From assembly GCF_026015965.1 (NCBI RefSeq), contig NZ_CP110383.1:217807-281806 (forward strand): a stretch of 64,000 bases of DNA. Direction: 5' to 3'. The translations under genes were made by a program, and so were the position numbers. Below, one piece after another: positions 41,823 through 50,456 of the stretch. The DNA comes from Selenomonas sputigena. GTDB taxonomy: Bacteria > Bacillota > Negativicutes > Selenomonadales > Selenomonadaceae. Every line of letters begins with the position of its first letter. Positions within the stretch are counted from its first letter, which is position 1. The notes beneath the pieces were generated by a model. It was not told where the DNA came from, did no database searches, and saw only the letters and a list, made by a program, of their open reading frames with translations.

Positions 41823-41952
41823 GCTTGCGCCGGGCGGAGCAGCCTCTGTCTGGAACATGCTCGTCAATGCGGCGTGGGCGCCGCTCTGGCTTGTCCGTTC
41901 GCTGCTGCGCTTTCTGCGGCGCTCGCTGATGAAGCGCGGAAAGGCGGAATGA
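41803..41952 (+). CDS. Possible small amphipathic protein between clpC and radA
   Basis: A 49-codon frame (GTG 41803, or 31 codons from ATG 41857) that overlaps the clpC end and finishes in an ATGA shared with radA. The product is basic and amphipathic (NAAWAPLWLVRSLLRFLRRS). It bridges exactly the gap between two coupled genes, which is the main argument for it. I recognise no family. It may be non-coding. Confidence 0.25.
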   Translation: MRAQRNKLAPGGAASVWNMLVNAAWAPLWLVRSLLRFLRRSLMKRGKAE

Positions 41953-43334
41953 ATTTGGCGAAGAAGAAAAAGACGGCGTTCGTCTGTCAGGCGTGCGGCT
42001 ACGATACGTCCAAGTGGGTGGGAAAGTGCCCGGGCTGCGGCGCGTGGAACACGCTCGTCGAGGAGACGGTCGCGCCTGAGTCTGCCGAGGGCGGTCTGCG
42101 CCTCGGGCTTTCCGACGGCGCGCGTCCCGTCGCTGTCGGCGATGTCGCAGTCGAGGACATGCCGCGTTTCTTGACGGGATCGGGAGAGCTTGACCGCGTC
42201 TTGGGCGGCGGCGTGATTCCCGGCTCGATGGTCTTGATCGTCGGCGATCCGGGCGTCGGCAAGTCGAGCCTCACACTTCGCGTGGCGGCCGAGGTCGCAC
42301 GCGGAGGAAAGCGCGTGCTCTATGTGACGGGCGAGGAGAGCACGCGCCAGGTGCGCATGCGGGCTGACCGCCTCGGGGCGATTGCCGACGATCTCTTCGT
42401 TGTCAGCGAGACGAACCTTGAGCGCATCACGGTACATATCGAAACGGTCAAGCCGGAACTTCTCGTCATCGACTCTATCCAGACGATCTTTCGCCCCGAT
42501 GTGACGAGTGCGCCGGGCAGCGTCAGCCAAGTGCGCGAGTGCAGCGTCGAGCTTCTGCGCCTTGCGAAGACGTACGGCATCGCCGCCTTTGTCGTCGGTC
42601 ATGTCACGAAAGACGGCACGCTCGCGGGGCCGCGCGTCCTTGAGCACATCGTCGACACCGTGCTCTACTTCGAAGGCGAGCGCAATGCGCAGTTTCGCAT
42701 CCTGCGCGCCGTCAAGAACCGCTTCGGCAGCACGAACGAGCTTGGCCTCTTTGAGATGCGCGACACGGGGCTTGCCGACGTGCCCGACGCTTCGAAGCTC
42801 TTTTTGTCCGACCGCGAGCCGGACAGCGGCACGGTCGTCGTGCCGACGGTCGAAGGAACGCGGCCCCTTCTCGTCGAGATCCAGTCGCTTGTCGCTGAGA
42901 CGCCTTACATGCCGCCGAGGCGCACGGCGGACTCGGTCGACGTCAAGCGCATCCAGCTTCTCTTGGCCGTCCTTGAAAAGCGCGTCAAGCTTCCCATCGG
43001 CGCATGCGACGTCTACGTCAAGGTCGCGGGCGGCATCAAGATTGACGAGCCTGCCGCAGACCTCGGCCTGTGCGTCGCCATGGCGTCGTCGTTCGCTAAC
43101 CGCCTCGTGCGTCCGAAGGCGATCGTCTTCGGCGAAGTCGGCCTGTCGGGTGAGATCCGTGCCGTCAGCCAGGCCGACGTGCGCTTGAAGGAAGCCGCCA
43201 AGCTCGGCTTTCGCGCCGCCATCCTGCCGCAGAAGAACGCCGAGCGCCTCAAGAACATAAAGGGTATCGACCTCTTCGGCGCGGCGACGCTCGCGGAAGC
43301 ACTGCGCCTCGCCATGCCGAGGGAGGGAATATGA
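41949..43334 (+). CDS. radA: DNA repair protein RadA
   Basis: 461 residues. A C4 zinc finger (CQACGY...CPGCGAW, residues 13-33) is followed by a RecA-like ATPase with Walker A GDPGVGKSSL near residue 99, the RadA-specific KNRFGSTNELGLF near residue 256, and a C-terminal Lon-protease-like domain (DVYVKVAGGIKIDEPAADLG). RadA drives branch migration during recombination. The ATG at 41949 has AAAGGCGG upstream. Its stop is overlapped by the hicA start, so a toxin gene is translationally coupled to a repair gene. Confidence 0.95.
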   Translation: MNLAKKKKTAFVCQACGYDTSKWVGKCPGCGAWNTLVEETVAPESAEGGLRLGLSDGARPVAVGDVAVEDMPRFLTGSGELDRVLGGGVIPGSMVLIVGDPGVGKSSLTLRVAAEVARGGKRVLYVTGEESTRQVRMRADRLGAIADDLFVVSETNLERITVHIETVKPELLVIDSIQTIFRPDVTSAPGSVSQVRECSVELLRLAKTYGIAAFVVGHVTKDGTLAGPRVLEHIVDTVLYFEGERNAQFRILRAVKNRFGSTNELGLFEMRDTGLADVPDASKLFLSDREPDSGTVVVPTVEGTRPLLVEIQSLVAETPYMPPRRTADSVDVKRIQLLLAVLEKRVKLPIGACDVYVKVAGGIKIDEPAADLGLCVAMASSFANRLVRPKAIVFGEVGLSGEIRAVSQADVRLKEAAKLGFRAAILPQKNAERLKNIKGIDLFGAATLAEALRLAMPREGI

Positions 43335-43525
43335 AAAGCTATTCTTCCAGAGATGTTCTAAAAATGTTGCTGAAGGACGGATGGGTGGAAATTAACTGCG
43401 AAGGCGACCATCATCAGTTCAAGCATCCGACAAAACCGGGAAAGGTGACGCTCAGGCATCCGGTAAAAGATTTGGGAGTGCGTGACCTGAAAAGTATCGA
43501 AAGACAATCGGGACTCAAGTTCTGA
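43331..43525 (+). CDS. hicA: HicA-family toxin (system 2), coupled to radA
   Basis: 64 residues: SSRDVLKMLLKDGWVEINCE, the catalytic His-containing GDHHQFKHPTKPGKVTLRHP, and LGVRDLKSIERQSGL. It has the Pro/Lys-rich YcfA-type sequence and is clearly different from the hicA at 36.6 kb. The ATG overlaps the radA stop (ATGA), and GAGGGAG lies 5-7 nt upstream. No promoter of its own is visible, so expression depends on the clpC-radA transcript. Confidence 0.87.
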   Translation: MKSYSSRDVLKMLLKDGWVEINCEGDHHQFKHPTKPGKVTLRHPVKDLGVRDLKSIERQSGLKF

Positions 43526-43555
43526 GTTTCGCCCCGCGTTGGGGAAGGAGGTAGC

Positions 43556-43972
43556 ATGTTTCCTGATTTTTATCGTTATACGGCAATCTTCAGCTATGAG
43601 AAGGACGGCGTTCACGTCGTGTTTCCGGATTTGCCCGGTTGCATTACGTTTGGGTCAGATGAGGAGGAGGCTGTGCGCATGGCGCGGGAAGCGCTTTCCC
43701 TTCATCTCTATGGCATGGAGCAAGACGGAGATGAGATTCCGCAGCCGTCGTCCTTGCGCGTGCTTGGTGAACAGGAGGAGCTTCAGAAAAATGAGATGTT
43801 TTTCCTTGTCGAGGCATTCATGCCGTCCTTTCGCGAGAAGCAGAGCAAGAGATTCGTCGAGAAAACTCTCTCTATTCCGTATTGGATGAACGCCGAGGCG
43901 GAACGCATCGGCTTGAATTTCTCGCAGACTTTGCAAAATGCGATTGCGCAGAAGTTGTCATTGGCAAAGTGA
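43556..43972 (+). CDS. hicB: HicB-family antitoxin (system 2)
   Basis: 138 residues. The HicB fold is seen in YTAIFSYEKDGVHVVFPDLPGCITFGSD, and the ribbon-helix-helix-like C terminus in FVEKTLSIPYWMNAEAERIGLNFSQTLQNAI. GGAAGGAGG lies 6 nt upstream of the ATG. It is encoded 30 nt after hicA. It is expected to bind HicA and possibly a nearby operator. The two HicB proteins share the PDLPGC motif but diverge elsewhere, so cross-neutralisation is uncertain. Confidence 0.88.
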   Translation: MFPDFYRYTAIFSYEKDGVHVVFPDLPGCITFGSDEEEAVRMAREALSLHLYGMEQDGDEIPQPSSLRVLGEQEELQKNEMFFLVEAFMPSFREKQSKRFVEKTLSIPYWMNAEAERIGLNFSQTLQNAIAQKLSLAK

Positions 43973-44078
43973 GCAGCTGCTTTCCGGCGCTGGTAGATGC
44001 GGCACGCACAAAATGTTTTGATAAAGGCAGTCGGAAATCCTGCACAAATCCACTATGGATATGCGTTTCTTTCTGTGC

Positions 44079-44127
44079 TATAATGTTACACGATGCGAGA
44101 GGGCTCGGGTCATCCCGAGCTTCTTTA
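44079..44127 (+). promoter_or_regulatory. Extended -10 promoter and leader hairpin of the amino-acid ABC operon
   Basis: TGCTATAAT (TATAAT at 44079-44084) is followed by a hairpin GCTCGGG-TCAT-CCCGAGC and TTCTTT (about 44104-44127). The hairpin lies in the 5' leader about 45 nt before the first gene and could attenuate transcription. Confidence 0.5.
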
Positions 44128-44171
44128 TGTTGCTTTCATAGAGTGTTTATTTTTAGGAGGGAGATTCTTTC

Positions 44172-44951
44172 ATGAAGATGAAGAAAATGCTGCTCGGCGC
44201 TGTCGGACTTCTGGCTGCGGCTTCTTTCGCCGTTGCGGGCTGCGGCGGCTCGGGGGATTCGGGTTCGGCGTCGAAGACGCTGCGCGTTGGCACGAATGCG
44301 GACTTCGCGCCTTTCGAATTCCAAGGTGAGAACGGCAAGGAGTACGAGGGTTTCGACATGGATCTCGCGCGTGCCGTGGCGGAAGAGATGGGCATGACGG
44401 CGGAGATCCAGAACATCAATTTTGACGGCTTGATTCCGGCACTCGTGTCGAAGAACATCGACATCGCGATCTCGGGCATGACGATCAACGACGAGCGCAA
44501 GAAGAACGTGCTCTTCTCGGAGCCTTACTATCAGTCGGGTCTGACGATCGTCGTCAAGAAGGACAACACAGACATCAACGGCTTCAAGGATCTCGCGGGC
44601 AAGACGGTCGCCGTGCAGATCGGCACGACGAGTGCGAAGGAGGTCAAGAAGAATCCGGACATCCAGGTCAAGGAGCTGAACAGCTCGGCAGACACCTTCC
44701 TTGAGCTGAAGGCGGGCGGCGTGCAGGCTGTCGTCAACGATCGCCCGGTCAACGACTATTACATCGCCAAGAGCGGCGAGAAGGACGTGCGCGTCGTCAA
44801 CGAGCTTCTGACCTCCGAGGACTACGGCATCGCCATGGCGAAGGACAATCAGGAACTGCAGAAGAAGGTCGACGAAGCCTTGAAGAAGCTCAAGGAAAAT
44901 GGCAAGTACGACGAGATTTACAAGAAGTGGTTCGGGCAGAAGGCCGAGTGA
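44172..44951 (+). CDS. Polar amino-acid ABC transporter, substrate-binding lipoprotein
   Basis: 259 residues. A lipoprotein signal peptide ends at the lipobox AVAGC (Cys about 23). The mature part is a type II periplasmic binding protein of the SBP_bac_3 family: LRVGTNADFAPFEF, GFDMDLARAVAEEMGM, IDIAISGMTINDERKKNVLFSEPYY. It resembles glutamine/arginine/cystine receptors; ligand specificity cannot be read by eye. GGAGGG precedes the start. It is followed by permease and ATPase genes. Confidence 0.9.
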   Translation: MKMKKMLLGAVGLLAAASFAVAGCGGSGDSGSASKTLRVGTNADFAPFEFQGENGKEYEGFDMDLARAVAEEMGMTAEIQNINFDGLIPALVSKNIDIAISGMTINDERKKNVLFSEPYYQSGLTIVVKKDNTDINGFKDLAGKTVAVQIGTTSAKEVKKNPDIQVKELNSSADTFLELKAGGVQAVVNDRPVNDYYIAKSGEKDVRVVNELLTSEDYGIAMAKDNQELQKKVDEALKKLKENGKYDEIYKKWFGQKAE

Positions 44952-44972
44952 GGACAGTCGTGAGGTGCAGGC

Positions 44973-45638
44973 ATGAATTTTGATTTCGATCTGGCGGTGA
45001 GCTCTTTCCCCGTCCTGCTCATCGGCGCACTTGTGACGATAAAGATCACGGCGATTTCCGTCGCGCTCGGCGTTGTCATTGGCCTCGTCGTCGGCGTGGC
45101 GCGCATCTCGCAGGTCAAGCCGCTGCGCCTTCTGGCAATGGCGTACATTGACTTTCTGCGCGGTACGCCGCTCTTGGTGCAGATCTTCTTGATCTACTTC
45201 GCGCTTCCCGTCATCTCGGGGCAGCGCGTCGACCCGTTCTTCGCGGCGATCACGGCGTGCAGCATCAACAGCGGCGCCTATGTCGCCGAGATCTTCCGCT
45301 CGGGCATCCAGTCGATCGACAAGGGGCAGATGGAAGCGGGGCGCTCCCTAGGCATGACGTGGCTGCAGACGATGTGGCACATCATCCTGCCGCAGGCGGT
45401 CAAGCGCGTCATACCGCAGATCGGCAACGAGTTCATCGCACTTTTGAAGGATTCGTCGCTCGTCTCGGTCATCGGCTTTGAAGAACTGACGCGAAGCGGC
45501 CAGCTCATCATTGCCCGCACCTACGGCTCACTGGAAATCTGGCCTTGCGTCGCCATCATCTATCTCGTGATGACGCTTTCCATCTCGCAGCTCGTGGCCT
45601 ATCTCGAACGGAGGTTCAGAACCGATGATAAGCATTAA
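44973..45638 (+). CDS. Polar amino-acid ABC transporter, permease
   Basis: 221-residue inner-membrane protein of the HisMQ/GlnP family with about five transmembrane helices. The coupling-loop EAA motif is visible in [25 protein letters not shown] (near residue 120). It forms the channel, probably as a homodimer because only one permease gene is present. It lies 21 nt after the binding protein and overlaps the ATPase by 14 nt. Confidence 0.92.
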   Translation: MNFDFDLAVSSFPVLLIGALVTIKITAISVALGVVIGLVVGVARISQVKPLRLLAMAYIDFLRGTPLLVQIFLIYFALPVISGQRVDPFFAAITACSINSGAYVAEIFRSGIQSIDKGQMEAGRSLGMTWLQTMWHIILPQAVKRVIPQIGNEFIALLKDSSLVSVIGFEELTRSGQLIIARTYGSLEIWPCVAIIYLVMTLSISQLVAYLERRFRTDDKH

Positions 45639-46341
45639 AGGGCTTTACAAGGCATTCGGCGACAACCTCGTCCTGAAAGGCATCGACCTCGAAGTCGCGG
45701 ACAAGGAGGTCGTCGTCATCATAGGGCCGTCCGGCTCGGGCAAGTCGACGCTCCTGCGCTCGATCAACTACCTCGATGTGCCGTCCAAGGGAAAGATCTC
45801 CATCGACGGCAAGGAGCTTTCCGCAGCCGACATCAATCGCGTGCGCGCCGAGGTCGGCATGGTGTTCCAGAGATTTAACCTCTTTCCGCACATGACGGTT
45901 CTGGACAACATCACGCTTGCGCCGCGCAAGGTCAGAAAGACCGCACGCGAAGAGGCGGAGAAGGACGCGCGTATGCTCCTGGAGAAAGTCGGCCTGGCAG
46001 ACAAGGCGGAGGCCTATCCCGAGCAGCTTTCGGGCGGTCAGCAACAGCGTGTCGCCATCGCGCGTGCGCTCGCGATGAAGCCGCGCCTCATGCTCTTCGA
46101 TGAGCCGACGAGCGCTCTCGATCCCGAGATGGTCAAGGAGGTCTTGGACGTCATGCGCTCCCTGGCCGCCGAGGGCATGACGATGGTCATCGTCACGCAC
46201 GAGATGGGCTTTGCGCGTGAAGTCGGCGACCGCCTGCTCTTCGTTGACGACGGGCGGATCATCGAGCAGGGCGTACCGAAAGAAGTGTTCGAGCATCCGA
46301 AAGAAGAGCGGACGAAGAACTTCCTGTCGAAGGTGCTCTGA
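45625..46341 (+). CDS. Polar amino-acid ABC transporter, ATPase
   Basis: 238 residues with Walker [10 protein letters not shown] (near residue 36), signature [15 protein letters not shown] (near residue 134), Walker [15 protein letters not shown] and the switch His in [10 protein letters not shown]. GlnQ/HisP type. It energises the permease encoded by the overlapping upstream gene. The start is the ATG at 45625 within the permease 3' end. Confidence 0.94.
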   Translation: MISIKGLYKAFGDNLVLKGIDLEVADKEVVVIIGPSGSGKSTLLRSINYLDVPSKGKISIDGKELSAADINRVRAEVGMVFQRFNLFPHMTVLDNITLAPRKVRKTAREEAEKDARMLLEKVGLADKAEAYPEQLSGGQQQRVAIARALAMKPRLMLFDEPTSALDPEMVKEVLDVMRSLAAEGMTMVIVTHEMGFAREVGDRLLFVDDGRIIEQGVPKEVFEHPKEERTKNFLSKVL

Positions 46342-46418
46342 GGCGTCGTGCGTCGTGAAGAAGTGCGAGAAGCGATGCAGCGACAGTATCCTGCGAAAAA
46401 AACTTCTTGCAGAAGTGG

Positions 46419-46447
46419 TTGAAATTGCCCGCTTTTTGTGATAAAAT
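46419..46447 (+). promoter_or_regulatory. Promoter of rplS
   Basis: TTGAAA (46419-46424), 17-bp spacer, TAAAAT (46442-46447), about 75 nt before the rplS start. Confidence 0.7.
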
Positions 46448-46521
46448 AGGCGAGCATACGGGCGGTCCTCTGGGGGAGAAAAGGCTCTCTTACGAACGTC
46501 TGAGATTAAGGAGGAAAACAA

Positions 46522-46863
46522 ATGAACATCATTCAGGCTTTGGAGCAGGAACAGTTGCGCTCCGACATCCCCGAGTTCGCTCCCGGCGATACGGTGCGCG
46601 TGCACGTCAAGGTCGTCGAGGGAACGCGTGAGCGCATCCAGGCGTTCGAGGGCGTCGTCATCGCGCGCTCGGGTACGGGCGTGCGCGAGACGTTCACCGT
46701 GCGCCGCATTTCCTACGGCGTCGGTGTCGAGCGTACTTTCCCGGTACATTCGCCGCGTCTTGACAAGATCCAGCTCATGCGCCGCGGCATTGTGCGCCGT
46801 GCGAAGCTCTATTACCTGCGCAACCTTACGGGTAAGGCAGCTCGCATTCGCGAGAAGCGCTGA
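46522..46863 (+). CDS. rplS: 50S ribosomal protein L19
   Basis: 113 residues, full length: [60 protein letters not shown] and [20 protein letters not shown] are all L19 hallmarks. It sits at the 30S-50S interface. AAGGAGG lies 9 nt upstream. trmD and rpsP, usual neighbours, are not in this window. Confidence 0.97.
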   Translation: MNIIQALEQEQLRSDIPEFAPGDTVRVHVKVVEGTRERIQAFEGVVIARSGTGVRETFTVRRISYGVGVERTFPVHSPRLDKIQLMRRGIVRRAKLYYLRNLTGKAARIREKR

Positions 46864-46946
46864 AGCACATCATGGGGACTGCCTTGGGGAATGCCGGCTG
46901 GGCATTTTCCTTTCGCAGTCCCTATTTCCTTTTCAGGAGGTATTTT

Positions 46947-47468
46947 ATGAGTTCGTTGGGAGAAGAAGTCAAGGATTGGCTCGTGGCGATCGTCGTCGCC
47001 GTCGTGCTCGCCTTCATCATCCGCCAGTTCATCGTGGAGCTTTATGTCGTGGACGGCCCGTCCATGCGGCCGACCCTGCAGTCGCGCGAGCGCCTCGTCG
47101 TCAACAAGTTCATTTACCGCATGAGGGAGCCGGAGCGCAATGAAATCATCGTCTTCCGCTATCCGCGCGACCCGAGCCGCGACTTCATCAAGCGTGTGAT
47201 CGCCGTGCCCGGTGACACGATCGAGATCAAGGATGGCAAGGTGTTTTTGAATCAGCAACTGTTGAACGAGGACTACATCCTCGAAAAGACACTGACGAAC
47301 TACCCGCTGTCGACGGTGCCCGCTGGGCACATCTTCGTCATGGGAGACAACCGCAACAATTCCGAGGACAGCCGCTTCGCCGACGTCGGCTTCGTCCCCT
47401 ATGATCTCATCAAGGGCAAGGCTATGGTCGTGTTCTGGCCGGTCGCCGAGGCGAAGTCCCTGCCTTGA
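46947..47468 (+). CDS. lepB: Signal peptidase I
   Basis: 173 residues. One N-terminal transmembrane anchor (about residues 10-30) is followed by the catalytic Ser in GPSMRPTL (near residue 40), the catalytic Lys in DFIKRVIAVPGDTIEI (near residue 80) and GDNRNNSEDSR (near residue 138). It cleaves signal peptides of exported proteins on the outer face of the membrane. AGGAGG lies 9 nt upstream of ATG 46947. rplS-lepB order is common in Firmicutes. Confidence 0.95.
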   Translation: MSSLGEEVKDWLVAIVVAVVLAFIIRQFIVELYVVDGPSMRPTLQSRERLVVNKFIYRMREPERNEIIVFRYPRDPSRDFIKRVIAVPGDTIEIKDGKVFLNQQLLNEDYILEKTLTNYPLSTVPAGHIFVMGDNRNNSEDSRFADVGFVPYDLIKGKAMVVFWPVAEAKSLP

Positions 47469-47495
47469 GGCTTGGTCTTGCATAAGGAGGCGGAC

Positions 47496-47771
47496 ATGGA
47501 TTTTCAGACGGAAGGGAACAGCATCGTATACAAGAGTGCGGATGGCGTCGTGCTCGCCCGCGCGGATTTTTCGGAAGCAGCGCCGGGAGTCTACGATATT
47601 TTCCATACGGAAGTTGATGCCTCGCTGCAGGGGCAGGGCGTCGCGGGCAACCTTGTCGCGAGAGCCGTTGCGGAGATCGAGCGGCGCGGCGGAAAGCTGG
47701 TGAAGGATGCTTCGTGCTCGTATGCGGCAGCCTGGCTGAAGCGACATGCGGAGAAAGGTGTATCGCAATAA
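47496..47771 (+). CDS. Small GNAT-fold acetyltransferase (YjdJ-like)
   Basis: 91 residues, the short single-domain GNAT type: GNSIVYKSADGVVLARADF, TEVDASLQGQGVAGNLVARA (acetyl-CoA loop), and GGKLVKDASCSYAAAWLKRH at the C terminus. Substrate unknown; homologues are sometimes called acyl-CoA-binding or general acetyltransferases. ATG 47496 was chosen because AAGGAGG lies 7 nt upstream. A large inverted repeat follows the stop. Confidence 0.85.
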   Translation: MDFQTEGNSIVYKSADGVVLARADFSEAAPGVYDIFHTEVDASLQGQGVAGNLVARAVAEIERRGGKLVKDASCSYAAAWLKRHAEKGVSQ

Positions 47772-47807
47772 TCGGGCGGATGCTCCTGCACTATGATTGC
47801 CGAGGGG

Positions 47808-47851
47808 AAAATCAATAAGAGTCGTTCTTAATACGACTTCTATTGATTTTA
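47808..47851. terminator. Long inverted repeat between the GNAT gene and element copy 4
   Basis: AAAATCAATA...GAGTCGT pairs with ACGACTT...TATTGATTTT over about 18 bp with one mismatch region. It can terminate transcription from either side. It abuts element copy 4 and separates it from upstream transcription. Confidence 0.7.
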
Positions 47852-47853
47852 CC

Positions 47854-47955
47854 ATGAAGCCCCAAGAGGTCAAGCCGAAGGTGCAGACCGATTGGCTAGG
47901 CTTCTGTAAGGGCGGCGCACAATGTCCACGAAGTGGACGTTTGTGCGTGTAGTTT
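47854..47955 (+). repeat. Dispersed structured intergenic element, copy 4 (lipase leader)
   Basis: The cleanest copy. GAAGCC (47856-47861) pairs with GGCTTC (47899-47904). CCAA/TTGG and GGTC/GACC stems stack around a symmetric GA/GA loop, and the second hairpin is GCACAATGTCCAC-GAA-GTGGACGTTTGTGC. It lies about 60 nt before the lipase gene and is nearly identical to copy 5. It can be read as a 32-codon ORF (MKPQEVKPKV...), but that frame is not kept in copies 1-3. Confidence 0.85.
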
Positions 47956-48017
47956 CCTCTTTTTTTATCATACACTTTCCCAAAAGGAACGAACATCTTG
48001 CAGGGGGAGGGGTTGAG

Positions 48018-49352
48018 ATGGAACGAAAGAATTTTGCAGAGCGGCGGTTCCTGCCCTTGGTTTCGGCGCTGCTTTTCTTTTGCCTTGCATTCTTGCCGCT
48101 GTCGGCCTCAGCGCAGGAAGAGCCGGAGATCGACCTGCTTGCCGCGCTCGTTTCATCCGCCTCCTATTCCGATGACGGCGCTCTCCTTGTGCGCAGCTGG
48201 CTCAAGGAGACAGCCTGGGATTTCCAGAGCCGCAGCACGTCGACGCGAGCTGCAGAGGGGCGTGTCCATCTGGCACGAAAGACGCTTGCAGACGGCAGGC
48301 GCATCGCCGTGCTTTCCTTCCCCGGCACGGAGAACAAGAAGGACATCGAGGTTGACCTGCGCCTTTCCGCAGTCCCTTTCGGCGGTACGAGCCCCGAGGA
48401 ATTTGCCGCCGTTGCAGCTGGAAGCGATGCCCGAGATCTGCCGCACGTCCACAAGGGATTCAACGATTTCGTCATGGCGGCGCTCTTTACGGAGGAGATG
48501 CCGGAGTTCGGCAATCGGACGGCGGGAGAAGCGCTGGCAGATGAACTCAAGGAGCATCCGGAAGAAGTGCTCTATCTGACGGGGCACAGCCTCGGCGGTG
48601 CGGCGTCTCTCGTGACGGCGGCGCGTCTCGCTGATCTTGGCGTGCCGCCCGAGCAGCTCAGGGTCATCACGTTCGGTGCGCCTGCCGTCGGCGACGAGAA
48701 GTTTGCACGGCTCTACGAAACGAGGCTTCATTTCACGCGCATCGTCATGCAGGCCGATCCCGTTGCCGCCATCCTGCAGTCTTTGGGAAAGGGCTTCGTG
48801 CAATTCGGCGAGAAGATCGTCTGGAAGCCGCGGACGCGCGAGGATCGCTTCCATCATGAGATGGCGCTCTATTTCGACGAGGCGCTGCGCTGCTACTATG
48901 ATGCGGTGCAGACGGATTCGCCGCACGAGCTGTTTTGCGGCACGCCGCAGGAGCTTGCGGGCGGCCTTTACGTCGCGGCGCCGTCCTTTGACCTGCCCGA
49001 GGCGCTCGCACAGGATGCGCCGTACATCGAGCGTGCCGTGCACGATGCGCTCGACGTCCGCTATGCGCCGACGGTATTTTCCTCGCAAGGCGGGACACAG
49101 GAATCGCTTTTCGCCGCCGCACGCGCCGCCGGCTGCAAGTACGTCCTCGTCGAGCATTTTTCGGGCAATCTGTTGCGAGAAAGGCATGGCAGTTTCCGCC
49201 TGACACTTGAAGAGGAGCTTTACACGAGCGACGGACGGCTGCTGTCTCTGGAATCGCGCAGCACGAACACGGGCGATCTGCCCGCGATCGAGGCATTCCT
49301 CTATCTCATGTACAAGGGGAGCGAGACGCGCGATGCGGCTCTGGGGTTGTAA
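48018..49352 (+). CDS. Exported class 3 lipase-like protein
   Basis: 444 residues. The signal peptide (residues about 8-34) ends at LSASAQEE. The alpha/beta-hydrolase lipase-3 domain spans about residues 40-300, with the nucleophile elbow GHSLGGAAS near residue 195 and candidate acid and His in MQADPVAA and RFHHEMALY. A further domain of about 140 residues follows (ERAVHDALDVRYAPTVF to FLYLMYKG); I do not recognise it, though it resembles small envelope domains. Probably secreted or outer-membrane associated. GGGGGAGGGG lies about 8 nt before ATG 48018. Its leader contains element copy 4. Confidence 0.82.
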   Translation: MERKNFAERRFLPLVSALLFFCLAFLPLSASAQEEPEIDLLAALVSSASYSDDGALLVRSWLKETAWDFQSRSTSTRAAEGRVHLARKTLADGRRIAVLSFPGTENKKDIEVDLRLSAVPFGGTSPEEFAAVAAGSDARDLPHVHKGFNDFVMAALFTEEMPEFGNRTAGEALADELKEHPEEVLYLTGHSLGGAASLVTAARLADLGVPPEQLRVITFGAPAVGDEKFARLYETRLHFTRIVMQADPVAAILQSLGKGFVQFGEKIVWKPRTREDRFHHEMALYFDEALRCYYDAVQTDSPHELFCGTPQELAGGLYVAAPSFDLPEALAQDAPYIERAVHDALDVRYAPTVFSSQGGTQESLFAAARAAGCKYVLVEHFSGNLLRERHGSFRLTLEEELYTSDGRLLSLESRSTNTGDLPAIEAFLYLMYKGSETRDAALGL

Positions 49353-49429
49353 GGAATCACGGATAAATTCAGCCGCCCATCTGCGCTTTCCTCTCGTCGT
49401 CGACAAATTCTCGATGCAGCACTGCATGT

Positions 49430-49457
49430 CCCTCGCCTTCGGGCGGGGGCTTTTTCT
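49430..49457 (+). terminator. Terminator between lipase and prmA
   Basis: CCCTCGCC-TTCG-GGCGGGGG followed by CTTTTTC. Confidence 0.65.
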
Positions 49458-49514
49458 TGCGCAAGGGGCTTTCTTATTGTATGATGGTACCGAATGAGAA
49501 AGGAGCGATGCTTT

Positions 49515-50456
49515 TTGCAGTGGGCGGAAGTGGGCGTGGATACGTCGCACGAGGCGACGGATCTTGTGTCGGAAATCTTGCAGGAATTGGGCGCTGCGGG
49601 CGTGGTCATCGAAGATCCGGCGCTCTTGAACGAATATATTCGTTCGGGACTCTGGGACTATACGGATCTCAAGGAGAGTGAGGAGACGGAGATCGTGCGC
49701 GTCAAAGCGTACTGGGCGCTCGACGAGGAGCTTGAGGGAAAGCTGCAGTGTCTTGCCGCGCGGCTGGACGGCCTGAAGGCTCATGGAATCGACAAGGGCG
49801 CGGGCGTGGTGTCGTGGAAGGCGGTCGCCGACGAGGATTGGGCCGAGACGTGGAAGGCGTTCTTTCACACGGAAAAGATCGGTGCGCGCACCGTCATCAA
49901 GCCGACGTGGGAAGAATACGAAGCCAAGGCGGGAGAAATCGTCGTGGAGCTTGACCCGGGCGCGGCATTCGGCACGGGGCAGCACGCGACGACATCCCTG
50001 TGCATCCGTGCGCTCGAAGACCTCGTTCGGCCGGGCATGACGGTGTTCGACGTCGGCACGGGTTCGGGCGTGCTCGCCATCGTCGCGGCGAAGCTCGGAG
50101 CAAAGAGGGTCGAAGCCGTGGACTTCGACCCTGTCGCCGTGCGCATCGCCCGTGAGAACGTGCGCCAGAACGGCGCAGAGGACTTCGTGCACACGGAGCG
50201 AAGCGATCTTCTAAAGAGCGTTGCGGGCGAGGCGGATCTCATCATTGCGAACATCATCGCCGACATCATCGTGCGCCTTTTCGGCGAGGTGAAGGGATCT
50301 CTGGCGGCGGGCGGCACGATGCTCTTGTCGGGCATCATCGAGGATCGTCTGGCGGATGTCGTGGAAGCCGCAGGCCGGCATGGTTTTTCCGTTGAGAAGA
50401 TCGAGCAGGAAAAAGGTTGGGCGGCCATCGTCGTCAAAGGGGGCGGAGCGCGATGA
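49515..50456 (+). CDS. prmA: Ribosomal protein L11 methyltransferase
   Basis: 313 residues from this start. The N-terminal recognition domain (WAEVGVDTSHEATDLVSEIL) and the methyltransferase domain with motif I TVFDVGTGSGVLAIVAAKLGA near residue 178, DPGAAFGTGQHATTSLC near residue 150 and the catalytic-loop IIANIIADII are all typical of PrmA, which trimethylates L11. TTG 49515 is preferred: AAAGGAG lies 11 nt upstream, and a likely -10 (TATGAT near 49479) would make the ATG at 49494 practically leaderless. It overlaps rsmE in an ATGA. Confidence 0.92.
   Translation: MQWAEVGVDTSHEATDLVSEILQELGAAGVVIEDPALLNEYIRSGLWDYTDLKESEETEIVRVKAYWALDEELEGKLQCLAARLDGLKAHGIDKGAGVVSWKAVADEDWAETWKAFFHTEKIGARTVIKPTWEEYEAKAGEIVVELDPGAAFGTGQHATTSLCIRALEDLVRPGMTVFDVGTGSGVLAIVAAKLGAKRVEAVDFDPVAVRIARENVRQNGAEDFVHTERSDLLKSVAGEADLIIANIIADIIVRLFGEVKGSLAAGGTMLLSGIIEDRLADVVEAAGRHGFSVEKIEQEKGWAAIVVKGGGAR

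Noticed and set aside
39093..42647. An antisense open frame of more than 1100 codons opposite clpC and radA
   Set aside because: It is a shadow caused by high GC and codon bias. The sense strand encodes full-length ClpC and RadA with all motifs, and the antisense product is low-complexity and rich in Arg, His and Asp. The same applies to the long antisense frames opposite the ATPase, feoB, fumC, the chemoreceptor and the haemagglutinin genes.
47854..47952. Element copies 4 and 5 read as a 32-codon Cys-containing peptide ORF (MKPQEVKPKV...)
   Set aside because: Copies 1-3 break the frame with length changes or stop codons while the RNA stems are kept by paired substitutions, so selection is on structure, not on the peptide. 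The antisense and downstream frames (MDVCACSL-type) are also artefacts of the element.
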